A DNA stretch of 64,000 nucleotides, taken from the NCBI GenBank assembly GCA_037039685.1, contig JAWNGF010000002.1, positions 2,480,001 through 2,544,000 of the forward strand, in the 5' to 3' direction. The notes below the pieces were generated by a model, which did no database searches, was not told where the DNA came from, and saw nothing but the letters and a program-made list of their open reading frames with translations. Made by a program: the position numbers and the translations under genes. Below, piece by piece: positions 46,201-57,777 of this stretch; within the stretch, counting starts at the first letter, position 1; each line of letters opens with the position of its first letter. The DNA comes from Ceratobasidium sp. AG-K. Its lineage: Eukaryota; Basidiomycota; Agaricomycetes; Cantharellales; Ceratobasidiaceae.

Positions 46201-47961
46201 TTCCGAGGCGGAAAAGTATGTGAAGCGCATTCCGAGGGGGTATGGAGATGTGCAGTGGTTGGTTGGGGCTTTCGAAAAGACCAAGGTGGAAACCAAGCCA
46301 GAAGCAAAGGCCACGACTGGTTATGGTGGAGGCTATGGAGCTGCGTCAGGAGGGTATGGAGGTTATGGTGCCCCCGCTTCAACTGGGCCTTATGGAGCCC
46401 CTGCGGCCCCGACCGGACCTTATGGTGCTCCCCCTGCTCCCTCGTCTGGGCCCTATGGCGCCCCCCCTGCTCAGCCTTCGGGTCCATATGGCGCTCCTCC
46501 CGCTCCTACCGGTCCGTATGCGCCTCCTCCAGGCGCCTCGACGCTCAAGCCGGCCAACTCGTACGGCCCTCAAGGCGGATATACTCCTCCCGCCCCATCC
46601 GGCGCCTATGCTCCTCCACCTCAACAAGGTGGCTACGCTCCCCCAGGCCAGCAAGGCTATGCGCCCAATCAATCTGGTTACAACGCAGCTCAAGGCGGCC
46701 CGTACCAAGCTCCACCCGGCCCAGCAGGCCCATACACGTCTCAACAACCTGGACCACGTGCGCCCATGGTTTCGGTCCCGCCCCCACCCGGCCCGATTGA
46801 CAATGCCGGCCCGCTCCCGCCTCGAATCATCCCCGCATCCCAAAGACGTGATATCCCCGGCTGGAACGACGCACCCAATGTCACCGTTCCCCAACGACGC
46901 ACACCTGCTCCGGCTGCTCCTGCCGCCGCGGCAATCACCAGCCCGTTCCCCAACTCGCCTGCTCCGGGGTCGCCTACCGTGGCTGGCCCACCTCGAGGAT
47001 CTGGAACTCCGCAGAGGGTCATGTCTCCGGGTGGAGGTCCGCCAAGGGGCATGTCACCGCAGACGCATCCCGGCCCGCCTCGGGGTCCTGGTGGTATTCC
47101 CCCGCCGCCAAGGCCTGCGAGTGGAGCGTATGCGCCACCCCCGCCTCAGAATGCTGGTGCTTATGCTCCTCCTCCGCCTCAAAGCTCTGGTGCTTATGCT
47201 CCGCCCCCACCGCAAAATGCCGGAGCGTATGCACCACCACCCCCACCCGGATCGGGCTTTGCTCCTCCCCCTCCGCCTGGAGGTTCTGCCCCTCCACCGC
47301 CACCAAGTGGCGCATATGCTCCTCCACCCGGCCAATCGCATCCTCCTCCACCGCCACCCGGGAATACCGGTGCTGGTTGGGCGCCACAGGGCGGCCCGCC
47401 ACCACCTCCCGGCGGAGCTCCCCGCACTGGAACGCCGACTGCGCCGCCGGCCAAGGCTCAGGCCAAGGCACCCAAGTATCGTGAGTGTAGTCGGGTTTCT
47501 GAGAGTATTGTTATTGATGTCGACTATAGCGACCGGCGACCGAGAGCATATACCAGAGTCGGATCGAGTGATATTCGAAGTTCTGAGCGAACATCTTGCG
47601 CGTTTGAAGCAGAATACGCCAGTAGGTATATGCTACCTTGTGTGGGGATATTATTAATGAGTTTCGTAGCCCCAACAAAAGCGCATGGTCGATGATATTG
47701 AGCGTCGGTTGAATGTCTTGTTTGACGCGCTCAACTGTGAAACTCTGTCAAGGCCTGTGGTCGAGCAACTTGGAACTCTCATTCAAGGCAAGTGATACCA
47801 TCCACTCGTTTCTGATATTTTCTGATGTCCTCGCAGCCATGCAAGCACACGACGGACCAGGCGCCACGGCAATCCATGTCGACTTGCTCACTCGAGGCTC
47901 CCGTACGGATGATATCGGATTGTGGATGTCGGGCGTGAAGCAGTTGATTATCAGGCTCTAG
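43294..47961 (+). CDS. Sec31, outer COPII coat subunit, 9 exons
   Basis: Exons 43294-43508, 43554-43673, 43725-44124, 44174-44708, 44757-45323, 45372-47480, 47530-47621, 47670-47787 and 47837-47961 join in phase to 1426 residues. Seven-bladed WD40 propeller at the N-terminus (FAWSPD, LELWDA, LYIWDL, VVWDLR, IMLWDLR and LVWNP blades). Next come a Ser/Glu-rich linker, the alpha-solenoid (about 630-900) and a long Pro/Gly/Tyr-rich disordered region (about 950-1310) that in other Sec31 proteins binds Sec23. The C-terminal helical domain is RMVDDIERRLNVLFDALN. With Sec13 it forms the cage on ER-to-Golgi vesicles. Intron 8 (47788-47836) starts with GC. A truncated second copy lies at 53740-55541. 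Confidence 0.93.
47788..47836 (+). other. GC-AG intron in SEC31
   Basis: Donor CAAG|GCAAGT, acceptor CGCAG. Splicing is required to reach the conserved WMSGVKQLI end in frame. The pseudogene copy has GTACGT at the equivalent donor (55272). Confidence 0.8.
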
Positions 47962-49056
47962 TCGATTGATAGAAAAGAGCGGTGTGCTCGGAAATGTGTT
48001 TGGGAAGGAATGATAATCAATTCTGATATGACTTGTAGGATTGTCGTGAGCCGAGGTTGTGACTCTCGGATCTCCACGGGGAACCGTGACGGTTACAGGA
48101 TATACAAGCCTTTAGGTCCTCGGGGTCCTCGATTGCGATTGCGATGCGGGATCATCTGACACTTTGACTGAACGTATGTTTTGGGTATAGAGCTGAAGAG
48201 CGTGGATCGAGGATAGCGGGTCGAAAGTCATCGGATGTTGAGGAGCAGGCCACTATACTAATTATTAATTCAGGAATCACAACGAAATCATATCGAGCCC
48301 ATCCCGTCGAATCTGACGAGTCAAGAGATTCATTAGGTGTCGCGCCGGGGCGCGATTAGGCTATCCTCGCCCTCGTCCTCTACCACACGGCTCCCAGCAC
48401 AACAATAGCAAATTAGGCTATGTGTCCATGACAGACTGAAAACAATGACTACCCGCGTCAACCTGCCCAATTGAGCCACGCACTCGGAGGGTGCCGCGCG
48501 ATGGATATTAAACCTAGAACACCCGCGTACATAGTAAGCCGTGGTTAATTTATAGAAAGACTCGTGTACTCTGTAGTATGAGATTTATAAAACGGGAATA
48601 TTACTATTGATGCACAGCATGGAGGTTTGCGTTGGCATGCCTGGGCCTAAATGAGTGGAGATTGCAGAATAAGTGGGACCAGGGCCCCAATCGGGTAGAC
48701 TACGCCTCGCCACTTGCAAGCTGCTCGCATTTTTACAGGGGTTCGAATAATTCCGTTTGCTTCCCGAAAAGCTTAGACCCACTCTGGACATACCGCGGGA
48801 GGATTAGACATTTTTGCGAGTTGATATACTCCTTTGCAGCCAGGCAGTGTAGTAGGTTCTCAGGCCCAGCCCAGTCTCCTCCTGTCGCCCATAGCTGTAG
48901 GATACTTCTGCTGTCCCTCGGCGTATCCAGCGGACAAAAGCAAGCATATATGCATCTTAAAAGTGGTAAACTTTCAGAAATAAGTAAAGAATCAAGCATT
49001 GGCGGCTATAAAATGATCAACTCTAAAGTAAAACCCCCATATTCTAAACTTTCCGG
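47962..49056. other. Convergent intergenic region between SEC31 and the NACHT-TPR gene
   Basis: About 1.1 kb without a supported gene; 3' untranslated regions of the two convergent genes are expected at its ends. The first ~100 bases are repeated at 55442-55541. Confidence 0.5.
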
Positions 49057-52000
49057 CTAAATCACAGAGAAACGTGCCAGGGATGGCTGCGCCGGTTTCC
49101 CCTGCTCGGTGTTGTCCGTCAACGCCATGGAGTCGAGTTCTTCTTGTACTTCCGATGCTTCTTCATGACGCTCAAGGTTTGAGAGAACGAGAATGTGAAC
49201 GGCAAGTGAATCAGCGATGTCACGGGTGAAGTCCTCGGGATGTTCCTTGGCGAGCTGTCGACGAAGCTCAAGGGACTCTAGGATCGCCTCCAGTGCCTCA
49301 TCATGACGATCAGAGGTCGACAGGCCAATAGCAAGGTTATATAACGATCTTGCCAGCCCTGGAATAAATACCGCAGGACGCTCCTTCGCAAGATGCCGAC
49401 GGATCTGAACAGTTTCATGATCTACCGCCAGTGCTTCGTCGTGCTGGCCAAGGTCCGAATGGCGAATCGAGAGGTTGAGGAGGGATTTAGTCAGGTCTGG
49501 GTTAAAGACTACTGGCCGCTGCTTGGCAAGTTGTCGGTGGAGTTCCACGGCCTCCTGGTTTGGTGGTAGGGCTTCATCATAGCGACCCAGCTCCCCTAGA
49601 GCAAGCGAGAGATTGCGAAGAGATTTTGCGAGGTAGGGTGAAAAGACTACTGGACGCTCTTTGGCAAGTTGTCGACCAAGGTCTACCGCCTCCTCTGCTA
49701 CTATGAGCATTTCATCATATTGGCTCGTGTGCCAATAGTCAGTGACGACGGAACCAAGCGAGTGTGCAAGGTCAGGTTTGAACCTTGACGGCTGCTCGGC
49801 AAAAAGTTGACGGTAAACATTGAGCTCTTCTGTGGACACTGCCAACGCGGCATTGTGACGCCCAAGTTGACCTAAGCATTCAGATAGACTTCGCAAACTC
49901 TTCGCAAAATCATCCTTGTGCCCGCTGCTAGTACAATCACCGTCTTTCATTAACTTGCGTTGAATTTCGACCGCCTCCTCTGCTGCTACGAGTGCGTCAT
50001 CATAACGCCCTATGCTTTTGTAGCCGACCGACTGGCGCCAAAGCGATCTAGCGAGGTTCCACTTGGGTTCCTTGACACCGGATGCTGCAAATTCTCGCTG
50101 CATGAGTACTGCCTCGCTTGCCACTTCCAAGGCTTCTTCCCGCTGCGCCAACTCTAGAAGGTAGATCGATAGGCTGACCAATGCTTGGGCAAGGTCTACT
50201 CGAGACTCTTCATTCCCACCCTCGACTAGCTTTCGATGAATCAAAACCTCATCCCGAGCTGCAATCAGTGCTTCCTCTCGGCGGTCCATATACTGGAGTC
50301 GCTCGGCGAGATCGTGGGAGACTGTCGCGAGTTTTTTGTCGAGGAGGAGAGCGCTTAGCATCGGTATATCTTTAAGCGAATCCTGGGTTTCCAAGGTCAC
50401 TGACCATAATACAGGTATACAGGGCTCGAATTTACTCACAGTTCCCCATTTATGAGCTTTGGATAAGCCTTCATAGCGTCCGCAGGTCGTCATAAGCTCC
50501 ATCCAAAGTACTAGTTTATCTTTAAGGAGTTGCTCAAGTTGGACCAACGCATTGGGTGCCGCCGAAAGCTCAATATCCATAACATGATCAACCCAGAATT
50601 GGCACGCATATAGCAGCTCCTCAGATAGATCGTGCCCCTTGATCGAGGGTATTCCGACCACTTCAGACTGATTGGAGGAATAGCCCACGCCAGGCATACC
50701 AATGTTCAGCTCCTGGTTCATCAGCTCAATGCATAAAAGACCCAACGTCCGGCTATGAGATTTTTCCTCAATTGCAAGTATATGCGTAGTCGAGGACGTA
50801 TCCAATTTTACGGCCCGCGAAGCTAGAAACTCGCGGAAGGACTGGTGCAAAAATCGCACAGGCGGAGAGCGGGGTTTATTGCTCAAGCCAGTCAGCAGTG
50901 GGCTAAGCTGTCGAAGTGCTGTCTCCGAATCCATGATTACACGCTGATATATCCTATTCAGCGCGCGCAAAGTCAAAGGCGATTTCGTGGCCACTGCCGC
51001 TCCTAGTAGAGTGTGACAGCTTTCAGCAATCTCTTTGTTCTCCCAGTTACACGTCTGTAGTATCGTAACGTATAAATCGTCCATCTTGGATTCAGTTGAT
51101 GAGTCGGCGTGGGATCCAGAAATAAGTTTCTGAAGCTCTATTTTGGGATAGTAACAGGTCTCAAGGTATGCGGTGGTGGTAGAAACCCATAGAAATAACC
51201 CCTCGGCACGATCTTTAAAGGACTCTACGAGCACCTGGTCTGGCCAGTCGTCGCCAAGTCCGTGGAAGTCCGCAATATCCCTGAGCTCAGATGATACAAA
51301 CAGAGCAATATCGCGAGTATTGTCTTGATTGTGTATGTCCAGCTCGGCAGAGCGAACGTGTAACTTCCGGCGCAGAGAGTTTATCTCGGGTGACATTCGC
51401 GACGTCAATAGGATCCGGATAGAGGGTGGAAGCTTGGATGCGTCACCAATCAGAATTTGGAACAGTTCTGTGTCGCATCCTTCGTCCAAGGCATCTAGGA
51501 CAATCACAAGTGGAGGGCTACAAGTAAAATCTTGAGTGGAATCCAGTATGAGCCGCTGGAACTGCCGCGAGATCGGAGCTCCAATTAGCCCTTTGTCCTC
51601 CTCTATTGCGGATGCGATACGTCTCGCAAGTAGATCGCTTCTCTGGCAAAGATCGAATACGATTGTACTGATAAGCCACTTTGGGTTATTCCGTTCGGCG
51701 GTGTCACGGTCAAAGAAGAAGGAGGATGCAAGCTGATTGGCTTCTGACAAGCGTTGTGCAACCGTATGGGCAATCGCACTCTTCCCAGACCCAGCAACCC
51801 CCGTTAGCAAAAAGACGGTCATAGCAGGGGTTTCGTCTACAGGGCTGTTGGCCCACGACAAGATACTATCGATGATGTGTTGGCGAGTGTCCGGTAGGCA
51901 TACTCGATCCTCGTCCCAGGATGCGTCACTGATGTACCGTAGTTTGTCCAATATAGGGTCCAGGGCGTGAGTCTCATTCGCTAGCACCCGGAATTTCGGG

Positions 52001-52676
52001 TCAGTATTGGGCCATTATTAGTCGACGAGCTCTTACCCTGCCCTAGCTTATCGATATTGGTTTCAGCCCAGGTTTCCATCCCCAGCTAATCGCCGTTTCA
52101 TGAGTCTCCAGTTTCACAATCTGGATATCGGAGTATTACATACCGTGAACGATTCAAAAGCGTTGTCGACCTCTTGTCTCATCTCGTCGATCGCGATCAA
52201 GTGATTGCGAAAGTGGCCGATCTTAAGCAAAAACGAGTCCTTCTGTCGCGCTCTGATCTTTTTAACGATTCCGTCCAACGTGCTAACATGCATATAACCG
52301 TCAACCTCGATCTGGCCCATTGCGACCTTGTATATTGCTCACCCTTGAAGCGTCAAGATAAGGGCCTTGACGTCGGAATGCTCAGCGTCGATTGAGTCCA
52401 TTTGCTCAAGCGTGTCCGTAGCAGCGCTCTGTATGTGTGCCGCAAGTTGTTTCCATTCACTCGTACAGGTTTTGAATTTCTGAGTAGTGGTATGAGCAAG
52501 TCGAGACACCGCAATTATTGGGTGGAGTGTACCGTGGTCAGGTCTGCGATCTCGCGAATGGTGTCAGTAACACCAGTGAGAGGCGGGATGATTTCCATTG
52601 AATTCATCCTTAGTTGAATGAGGGAAGTATATTTTCGTGTTAGAGTAACGCTGGGTCGAGGTGTCCTGTCCGTCAT
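49057..52676 (-). CDS. NACHT-TPR STAND protein (fungal NLR-like), 5 exons
   Basis: Exons 52676-52533, 52479-52343, 52282-52144, 52085-52037 and 51980-49057 give 1130 residues; ATG 52607 is an alternative start. The N-terminal ~175 residues are a helical effector-like region of unknown type. The NACHT domain has Walker A GVAGSGKSA and Walker B LVIVLDALDEG, plus a sensor-like LTSRMSPE. A helical region follows. About eight to nine TPR units of ~42 residues (repeated ARSLxxLSxxLxxLGRxDEAL and ERPxVF pattern) make up the C-terminal third. Proteins of this plan act as self/non-self or stress sensors in fungi and can trigger cell death; that role is inferred from the family. A truncated paralog is at 55566-56330. 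Confidence 0.85.
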
Positions 52677-53739
52677 GGTGTGGTTGAAAGCGAACCCTCG
52701 ACTAATCTCGGCAAAAATCGCACGTGTTCATGTAGGCTCGTTTGCGTAAACGAGCCCTTATGAGCCTCGACCAGCACGTGCGGTTTGCTGAGAAGATCAG
52801 CTGGGCGGCTAATTTAAGTGGCGCGATGGTCTTGTTTACGTCTGACGCAGTAACGTCCCATGTACTCGCCGCCACTGGGACCACCGTAATTTGCTATGAC
52901 CCCTTGGGTTTGAGAGTATCCTGTCCAAGGCACCCCGTAGCGGTAAGCTCACAAACTTCCAATCAGCTGCAATACTTCATCGTGTCCAGGTACAGACAGG
53001 AAAACGTAGGAACCCCAGATCCATATCCACCATGCCGTCGGCGAATTTGAGTCCACTGAACGCACCGAGGGAACCGAAGATGAATAACACGATACTCAGA
53101 ACACAGCAACTGTCTCCAGCAATAGTAAAATATATCCTTGATCCCTCTGCATTTTCCACTCGAGCTCCAACTCGGGCGAATCAAGCCGTTTGGATATGAT
53201 ATCTGGTCTTCTGCGTGGGACAAAACGACTGCAGCTGTCCGGGATGAGATGTGCGGGCTCGCCCGAGGCTTTTGCGCATTCTCCGACGATCGAGGAACAC
53301 GAGTACATCCCGGAGACTGTGGTGGAGCAATTTACCACAACGGAGACGGTGCGAGTGGAGGAACGAACGAGCCTTGTGCATCATCAATTTAGCTAGCGTG
53401 TTTGATTAAGGGTTCGGGTAGGTGGATGTCGCTCGAACGATGGTTATGTGAGAACCAGTGGCCAAGGACTTCTTCCAATTATTGGAAACCCGTGAGTTAT
53501 TTCTCCATTGTCGCGGCCATTGCATGCTAGCAACTGGATAGACATTGAAACCCCAGTAATTTTCGTACGGCTTCTTGGACGCTGGCCCTGCAATGACGAG
53601 TCAGCACGGCCGCATCCAATAACTCTCACTCAGCCCATATCGCTCGAACCACCCGCCTGCTTCCCTGTTCGCGGCAGGTTCACTTTTCGCGCTTCCAAAA
53701 GGAAGGCAAGCCCAAGCACAGCCATCAAACTTCGGAATG
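52677..53739. other. Region upstream of the NACHT-TPR gene with a nested inverted repeat
   Basis: Contains GGCTCGTTT (52735-52743), loop GCGT, AAACGAGCC (52748-52756), enclosed by CGCACGTG (52719-52726) and CACGTGCG (52775-52782). At 53075-53396 there are short plus-strand frames ending in a coding-looking segment (PETVVEQFTTTETVRVEE), possibly the remnant of a small gene, at low confidence. Confidence 0.4.
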
Positions 53740-55541
53740 AAACTGGATGCTGGGCCGACGCGCTCCTCCTACTTCCGCCAGCGCATGGCAACGAGCAGTG
53801 ACGAGGGCCTGGGCTGCTAACTTACTATGGTGCATTAGACGGTGCGGTTGGTGGACGTCTACTCACATGCATAAACGGGGCCTTTGAGAGAACTGGAGCG
53901 TACATTGGGCCGGATGGCGAAGCTAGGATTGTAGCTGGAAAATACGGCATTGGCCGCGGACCCTCAGTTCCTTACCTCCACCAGATGCGTCATCGAACTC
54001 TCTAGCTCCGTCGTCTGGTCGCGCCGTTCTCTCCTTCTACGGACGCGTGCGCACCTCCTTTGGGCACCTCGACGCCCAATCCGACCAAGTCGCACAACGC
54101 TCGAGGCGGGTGTACTCCTTGTACTCCTCCCGGTGCCTATGCCCCTCCGGCCCGGCAAGGTGCCGATGCCACCCTCAGGCCTAGGGCCTTGTCCACCCAG
54201 TCAATCTGGCTACAGTCAAGGCGACCCACCGGGTCCGTACACGTCTCCATCAGGTCCACGTGCGCCCCTGGTTTCCGTCCGCGCCCCACCTGGCCCCACC
54301 CGGCCCCACCCGGCCCGATTGAAAATGCCGGCCCGCCTCCGCCTCGAATCATCCCCACATCCCAACGACGTGAGGTTCCCGGCTAGAACGACGCACCGAA
54401 TGTCACCGTTCCCCAGCGACGCACACCGGCTCCAGCTGCCGCGGCGATTACCAGCCCTTTCCCCAACTCACCTACTCCGGGGTCGCCTACTGTGGCCGGT
54501 CCGCCTTGAGGATCTGGAACTCCGCAGAGGGCCATGTCTCCGGGTGGAGGTCCACAAAGGAGTATATCGCCGCAGACGCATCCGGGTCCGCCCCGAGGTC
54601 CTGGTGGAGTTCCGCCGCCGCCGAGACCTGCGAGTGGAGCTTATGCGCCGCCCCCCGCCTCAAAATGCCGGTGACTAGACTCCTCCGCCTCAACAAGCCG
54701 GTGGTTATGCTCCACCTCCATCGCAAAATGCTGGTGCCTATGCTCCGCCCCCACCACAAAGCGCCGGAGCCTATGCGCCATCGCCCCCATCCGGAAGCGG
54801 CTTTTGCTCCGCCCCTCCGCCTGGCCAATCCCATCCCCCTCCGCCGCCACCGGGAATGCCGGCTGGGCGCCACAGGTGGCCCGCCACCACCTCCTGGCGG
54901 GGCCCCTCGCACCGGAACTCCCACCGCGCCGCCGGCCAAGGCTCGGCCCAAGGTGCCCAAGTATCGTGAGTAGAATCGGGTTTTTGGAGGATTGGTAGTG
55001 ACATAGACTGCAGCGCCCGGCGACCGAGAGCATATACCCGAGTCGGATCGAGTGATATTCGGAGGCCTCAGCGAACATCTTGTGCGACTAAAGCAAAACA
55101 CGCAGGTAGGTATATGCTATCATGTATGAGGATACCATTGACGAATTTTGTAGCCCCAACAACAACGCATGGTCGACGATATCGAGCGTTGGTTGAATGT
55201 CTTGTTTGATGCGATCAGCTGCGAAACACTGTCGAGACCTGTCTTCGAGCAGCTTTGAGCTCTCATTCAAGGTACGTTGTATCATCCAATTGTTTCGATT
55301 TTTATTTATTTTCTCGCAGCCATGCAAGCACACGACGGACCAGGCGCCACGGCAATCCATGTCGACTTGCTCACTCGAGGCTCCCATACGAACGATATCG
55401 GATTGTGGATGTCGGGTGTAAAGCAGTTGATTATCAGGCTATATTCGATTGATAGAAAGAACGGTGTGCTCGGAAATGGGGTGTTTGGAAATGAATAATA
55501 ATCAATTCTGTAGGATCGTAGTGTGCTGAAGTCGTGATTCT
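53740..55541 (+). pseudogene. Truncated SEC31 duplicate (solenoid fragment, Pro-rich region and C-terminal domain)
   Basis: Begins near a copy of the GRWADALLL segment of Sec31 (53742-53775). It jumps to the Pro/Tyr-rich region (54060-54960) with frame breaks and stops. The C-terminal exons are at about 55005-55095, 55152-55270 and 55320-55441, and similarity continues about 100 bases into the 3' flank. The last exon is well kept (HDGPGATAIHVDLLTRGS). No WD40 half is present and the frame is not continuous, so no Sec31 product is expected. Confidence 0.85.
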
Positions 55542-55565
55542 CCAGCGGCCGCGAGTTCTCAGTTC

Positions 55566-56330
55566 TCACAATCACAAGCGGAAGGTGGCAATGAAGCCCT
55601 TGACTGGCATCCAAAACGAGTTGCTGAAACTGCCGTGAGGTGGGAGCCCCAATTAACCCCTTGTCCTCTCCCATGATCGGAGTAATACGCCTTGCAAGCA
55701 GATCGTTCCTCTGGCAAAGGTCGAACATTGCGGTGCTGATAAGCCACCTTGGATTGTTTTGCTCGGCAATCTCACGATCAAGGAAGGGCGAGGTTGCAAG
55801 CTGATTGGTCTTGTACAACTGTTGAGCAATGGTGTGAGCAATTGCGCTCTTTCCAGATCCGGCGACCCCTGTCAGCAAAAACATGGTCGTATCCGAGGTG
55901 TCGCCGACCGTGCCATTGACCCAAGACAGGACGCTGTCGATGATATGTTGGCGAGTATTTGGTAGGCATACTCGATGTTTGTCCCAGGATGCACCTGCCA
56001 CATACTGAAGCCTGTTCAGCAAAGTGTCCAATGCGTGACTTGCACCGTCTAAAATCCCAAGTTGCCAGTCAGTTCTTGATTCGTAAGTATTGGAAATACC
56101 GATCGTACGCTGTATCAGCTTCTCGACGTTCATTCCAGTCAAGCTCGCCTTTCCCAGCTGACCAATTGAGTATCAGGAACGGTTATGATCTCAGAAACTA
56201 TTATTCAAACAAAATACCTTGAAAAGCTTGAGAGCATCGTCGACCTCTTGTCTCATCTCGTCGATAACAAACGAGTGATTACAAAAGTGGCTCATCTTTA
56301 CCAAAAACAAATCCTTTTGCTGTTGGTGGT
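55566..56330 (-). pseudogene. Truncated NACHT-TPR duplicate
   Basis: Paralog of the 49057-52676 gene with matching exon structure: an exon ending at 56218, a 49-base exon 56157-56109 (same size as in the full gene), and a main exon from 56048. It contains Walker A GVAGSGKSA and ends abruptly at the Walker B start (LVIV), where it meets the SEC31 pseudogene flank at about 55566. The sensor part, helical region and all TPRs are missing, as are the first two exons. Confidence 0.85.
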
Positions 56331-57777
56331 TGCTCTATCCCTATTTGGTTCTCTTCTCAGTTGAATACATTGATAGATTGAATTATCGACGTGAATTAGG
56401 GTCCTACGTCTCCAGGGTATCTCGGAGATATCACTGGAGATGAGGATTTCCTATGGGAATCGAGCTTATTAGCCGTGGAGACTCGTCAGACCTCCTCGGC
56501 TAGTAAGCACAAGTCCTTGGTGAGGTACAGGTGAGGATCTGACCAGCGGCTATCTGACCAACCGGCCATCTGACCGCTACGGGCTGCACCCAGTCTGTCA
56601 CTCGATATGACACCTGGTCCCACTAATTTGGTTCTGACCCAAGGGCCGTACCTGGAACTATTCCGGTCGCCTAGAGTGAGCAATCTTCCATGGAGGCGGG
56701 TCATATGGTTGTGTGCAGCCATTGGGCGAACCTTCTCGAGTCAGACCCTCAGCAATGCGTTCGCTATCTTGAAGCATTTGTGAGACTCCAAAGCCACGAC
56801 GCCACTAGCCTGGTTGTAATATTAGTGTGCGAGTTATTCGATTAACAGGACGGGTGGGAGTTACTTGGCATACGACGCGTGTGCGAATAGGATTCCCATG
56901 TGTATTGTTGCGTATGCACCCTGTGACTGAATTCAGGCTAGCTTTTAATCCGAGGTTGTTCAGTCGGGAATTAAACCCCTGGTACAGTATTAGGAAAAGA
57001 TCCGCTTGGGTATTTCAGACCCGGGGATGAACGTCACTTGTAGCGAATTGCGGATTGATACCCCAGGAAATGTCCCAGCACACAGCTCTTTGAGCGCGAC
57101 ACTGGACCAAGTTTGTTGAAACAGATAAGGTGTGATAATTGAAGTCCTGTGTTTGTCCACTCTTGATCCAGGCACCGCAGGTTTGAGCCTTTCAGAATGC
57201 TTGTTTCTCTGCCAAATATCAGAGATCTCGTTTGGGTTGCGAGCTCTCGTAATGACGCGGACTTTCTCCTCGAGCTCGTGACGGCTCGTGAGTGCTCACG
57301 AGGCGTTACGAGCCAAAACGAGCCTTTTGCTCGTTTGACTCCTGAACGCTTCGGGGCAATCCCGAGGATTCCGGAGACTATAGAGATTGTCCCTGGCAAT
57401 ACGAGACCTCCCGAGCCAAACGAGATTTCTCGTTTTTGATAGAGTTCGTCCAGCCACATGACAGTTTCACCAACTCAGCCTCCTTTATCGGCTAGAATTT
57501 CATAATGTGACCATCCTGTGCTCGCCACCCTACGGCCGGCACAAGTGATATTGCACTTCACGCAAGTCAGCCCGTTCGCCGCCCCCTTCACGTATGCCGA
57601 AAAAAGTGCAACCATATCTCTTAATTATGCCATATAGGGTTTCATACGGGTCAATTCCTAACGCCGAGGCTGTTGGGAACGTCATCTTCACTCCTTGGTT
57701 CGAGCCGGGCGGGTAGTACGAATACTTATAGAGCGAGGGGATGAGAGCTGGAATTATTGGTCGCTCATTCAACAACT
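56331..57777. other. Intergenic region
   Basis: No supported gene. 57265-57440 is dense in short inverted copies of CTCGT/ACGAG (for example 57270-57330), similar to the hairpin at 52735-52756. Confidence 0.45.

Noticed and set aside
53075..53396. A small protein gene upstream of the SEC31 pseudogene
   Set aside because: One segment looks coding but needs a frame change and has no clear start; not listed as a gene.
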